From: Synechococcus sp. CCY 9618
Lineage (GTDB): Bacteria; Cyanobacteriota; Cyanobacteriia; PCC-6307; Cyanobiaceae
Length of the DNA: 64,000 nucleotides
NCBI RefSeq assembly: GCF_019038415.1
Contig: NZ_JAFKRG010000049.1
Span: 28,488-92,487, forward strand
Reading direction: 5' to 3'
Made by a program: the position numbers and the translations under genes. The notes beneath the pieces are model-generated. The model was not told where the DNA came from and did not search any database. It saw only the letters and a list, made by a program, of their open reading frames with translations. Positions 63,212 to 64,000 of this stretch are shown piece after piece. Each line of letters opens with the position of its first letter. The first letter of the stretch is position 1.

Positions 63212-64000
63212 GGGCCAGCACATCGGCCTGCCCCCAGGTCGTGGAATTGGAGAACTGGAAAGCCTCGATCCTGTGTTCTGCTCCCGTGAAGTAGTTGGAG
63301 ATCAGAAGCTGGTCTTTAGTGTTGAACCTTATCTCAAGTTGATCAGCCTGGCGCCGTACGGATGCGACATCCGTAGAAGCCAGATTCTGAAAGATGACGA
63401 CATCACGATTCCCTGGCTTGGGGTCGTAGTCGCTGATCTGCTTGAGTGCACCACTCCTGACAATCACATAGCTGTCGTCTCCTTCACCTCCGTTGAGAGT
63501 ATCGGTTCCGCCGCCGGAGACAAGGCGGTCGCGCCCCCATCCGCCATACAGAATATCGTTACCGGCACCTCCATCGAGGATGTCATCTCCATCACCGCCA
63601 TAGAGTGTGTCATTGCCGCTACCACCTGTCAGCACATCATTCAAGGCGCCTCCGTAGAGAACATCATGACCATCAAGGCCTTTGATTCGGTTGGCCATAT
63701 CGTTATATCCTCCCAGCCAGTCATTCCCAGCAGTCGCCCCTCCGACAACAACGCGATCCCTCAGCTGCTTGTCACCCCAGACACTGCCATTCGTAAAATG
63801 GAAAGCCTCGACACGAAAGGCTTCACCAAGAAAGTAGTTTTCAACCGAGAGCTGCCCTCCCCCAGAAAAACGCAGCAACAGCTGATTCCCACTACGTTCC
63901 ACAAGCTGCACATCCGATGGCTTCACATCCGTGAACACCACCACATCGCGATTGCCGCTCCCATCATCCACATCGCTGATCGTCCTGCTGGCTCCTCCAG
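63195..64000 (-). CDS. RTX/hemolysin-type calcium-binding repeat protein, 5' partial
   Basis: The frame is open to the right edge of the window, so only the C-terminal ~265 residues are seen. A central block of GGxGxDxLY nonapeptides (GGSGNDTLYGGDGDDILDGG and on to about GGEGDDSYVI) forms a calcium-binding beta-roll. On both sides sits a repeat unit ending ENYFLGEAFRVEAFHFTNGS and SNYFTGAEHRIEAFQFSNST, found in haemolysin-type proteins with FxNGxxW motifs. It lacks a recognisable signal, as expected for type I secretion. Codon use is AT-richer than the neighbours. Function (adhesin, S-layer, enzyme) cannot be told from this part. Confidence 0.85.
   Translation of the reverse strand, partial: GGASRTISDVDDGSGNRDVVVFTDVKPSDVQLVERSGNQLLLRFSGGGQLSVENYFLGEAFRVEAFHFTNGSVWGDKQLRDRVVVGGATAGNDWLGGYNDMANRIKGLDGHDVLYGGALNDVLTGGSGNDTLYGGDGDDILDGGAGNDILYGGWGRDRLVSGGGTDTLNGGEGDDSYVIVRSGALKQISDYDPKPGNRDVVIFQNLASTDVASVRRQADQLEIRFNTKDQLLISNYFTGAEHRIEAFQFSNSTTWGQADVLALIPPA

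Overview
The window is chromosomal DNA of a GC-rich picocyanobacterium. The best fit is the Cyanobium / brackish-freshwater Synechococcus group. The support is ndhL followed by a DUF3007 gene and trpA, a DUF3136-type protein, cyAbrB and a PyrF-PyrE fusion, together with a complete bidirectional NiFe hydrogenase (hoxEFUYH), which most open-ocean relatives lack. Taxonomy is inferred from gene content only; no marker-gene comparison was possible.

Layout. Bases 1-1776 hold a partial VIT-type metal transporter and pyrC. Bases about 2108-4628 are a low-GC island with two well-formed integron attC sites and probable remains of others. Its cassettes encode a lipoprotein, a TIR-AbiTii protein (probable phage defence), an MgtC-like protein and then a DUF6194-like protein. 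No integrase gene is present, so this is a CALIN-type array. A decayed mazEF pair follows (5119-5592). Bases 5693-14718 are core-like: malic enzyme, a GT87-like membrane protein, pyrFE fusion, DUF3136, an RND permease and a phosphoribosyltransferase. Bases 14715-20185 look like a composite transposon: two directly repeated, differently broken IS1182-family copies around a foreign ferric-reductase-like flavoprotein. It sits exactly in a CTAG that is the shared stop codon of two convergent host genes (phosphoribosyltransferase and TraB/GumN). An hsp20 gene follows.

Bases 21975-42089, all on the minus strand, form one hydrogenase island: hoxE-F-U-Y-H-W-hypA, then two pseudogenes (a sensor kinase and a REC-GGDEF-EAL regulator), csbD, hypB-hypF, a small secreted protein and hypC-nifJ-(PyrD-like)-hypD-hypE. 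Every maturation factor known for the enzyme (HypA-F and the protease HoxW) is present. Pyruvate:flavodoxin/ferredoxin oxidoreductase is embedded in the hyp operon by 4-base start/stop overlaps. This physically links fermentative pyruvate oxidation, which makes reduced carriers, with assembly of the enzyme that can discharge them as H2. A cyAbrB regulator gene lies at 55014-55376; its Synechocystis relative is known to act on hox, but any action here is inference.

Bases 42212-64000 are mostly small housekeeping and accessory genes: a PAS-GGDEF cyclase, VOC, Nif11 peptide, DJ-1/PfpI, P-loop/winged-helix ATPase, CPA2 antiporter, intron-less tRNA-Leu(UAA), ndhL-DUF3007-trpA, DUF938, YciI, cytochrome c, cyAbrB, GNAT, Nif11-cupin fusion, PsiE, DUF1232, group 2 sigma factor, DUF2214, a matrixin-like protease, a metal ABC ATPase, an NmrA-like protein, DUF1460 and a partial RTX protein. 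Two of the genes (46407 and 51105) are interrupted by single in-frame stop codons.
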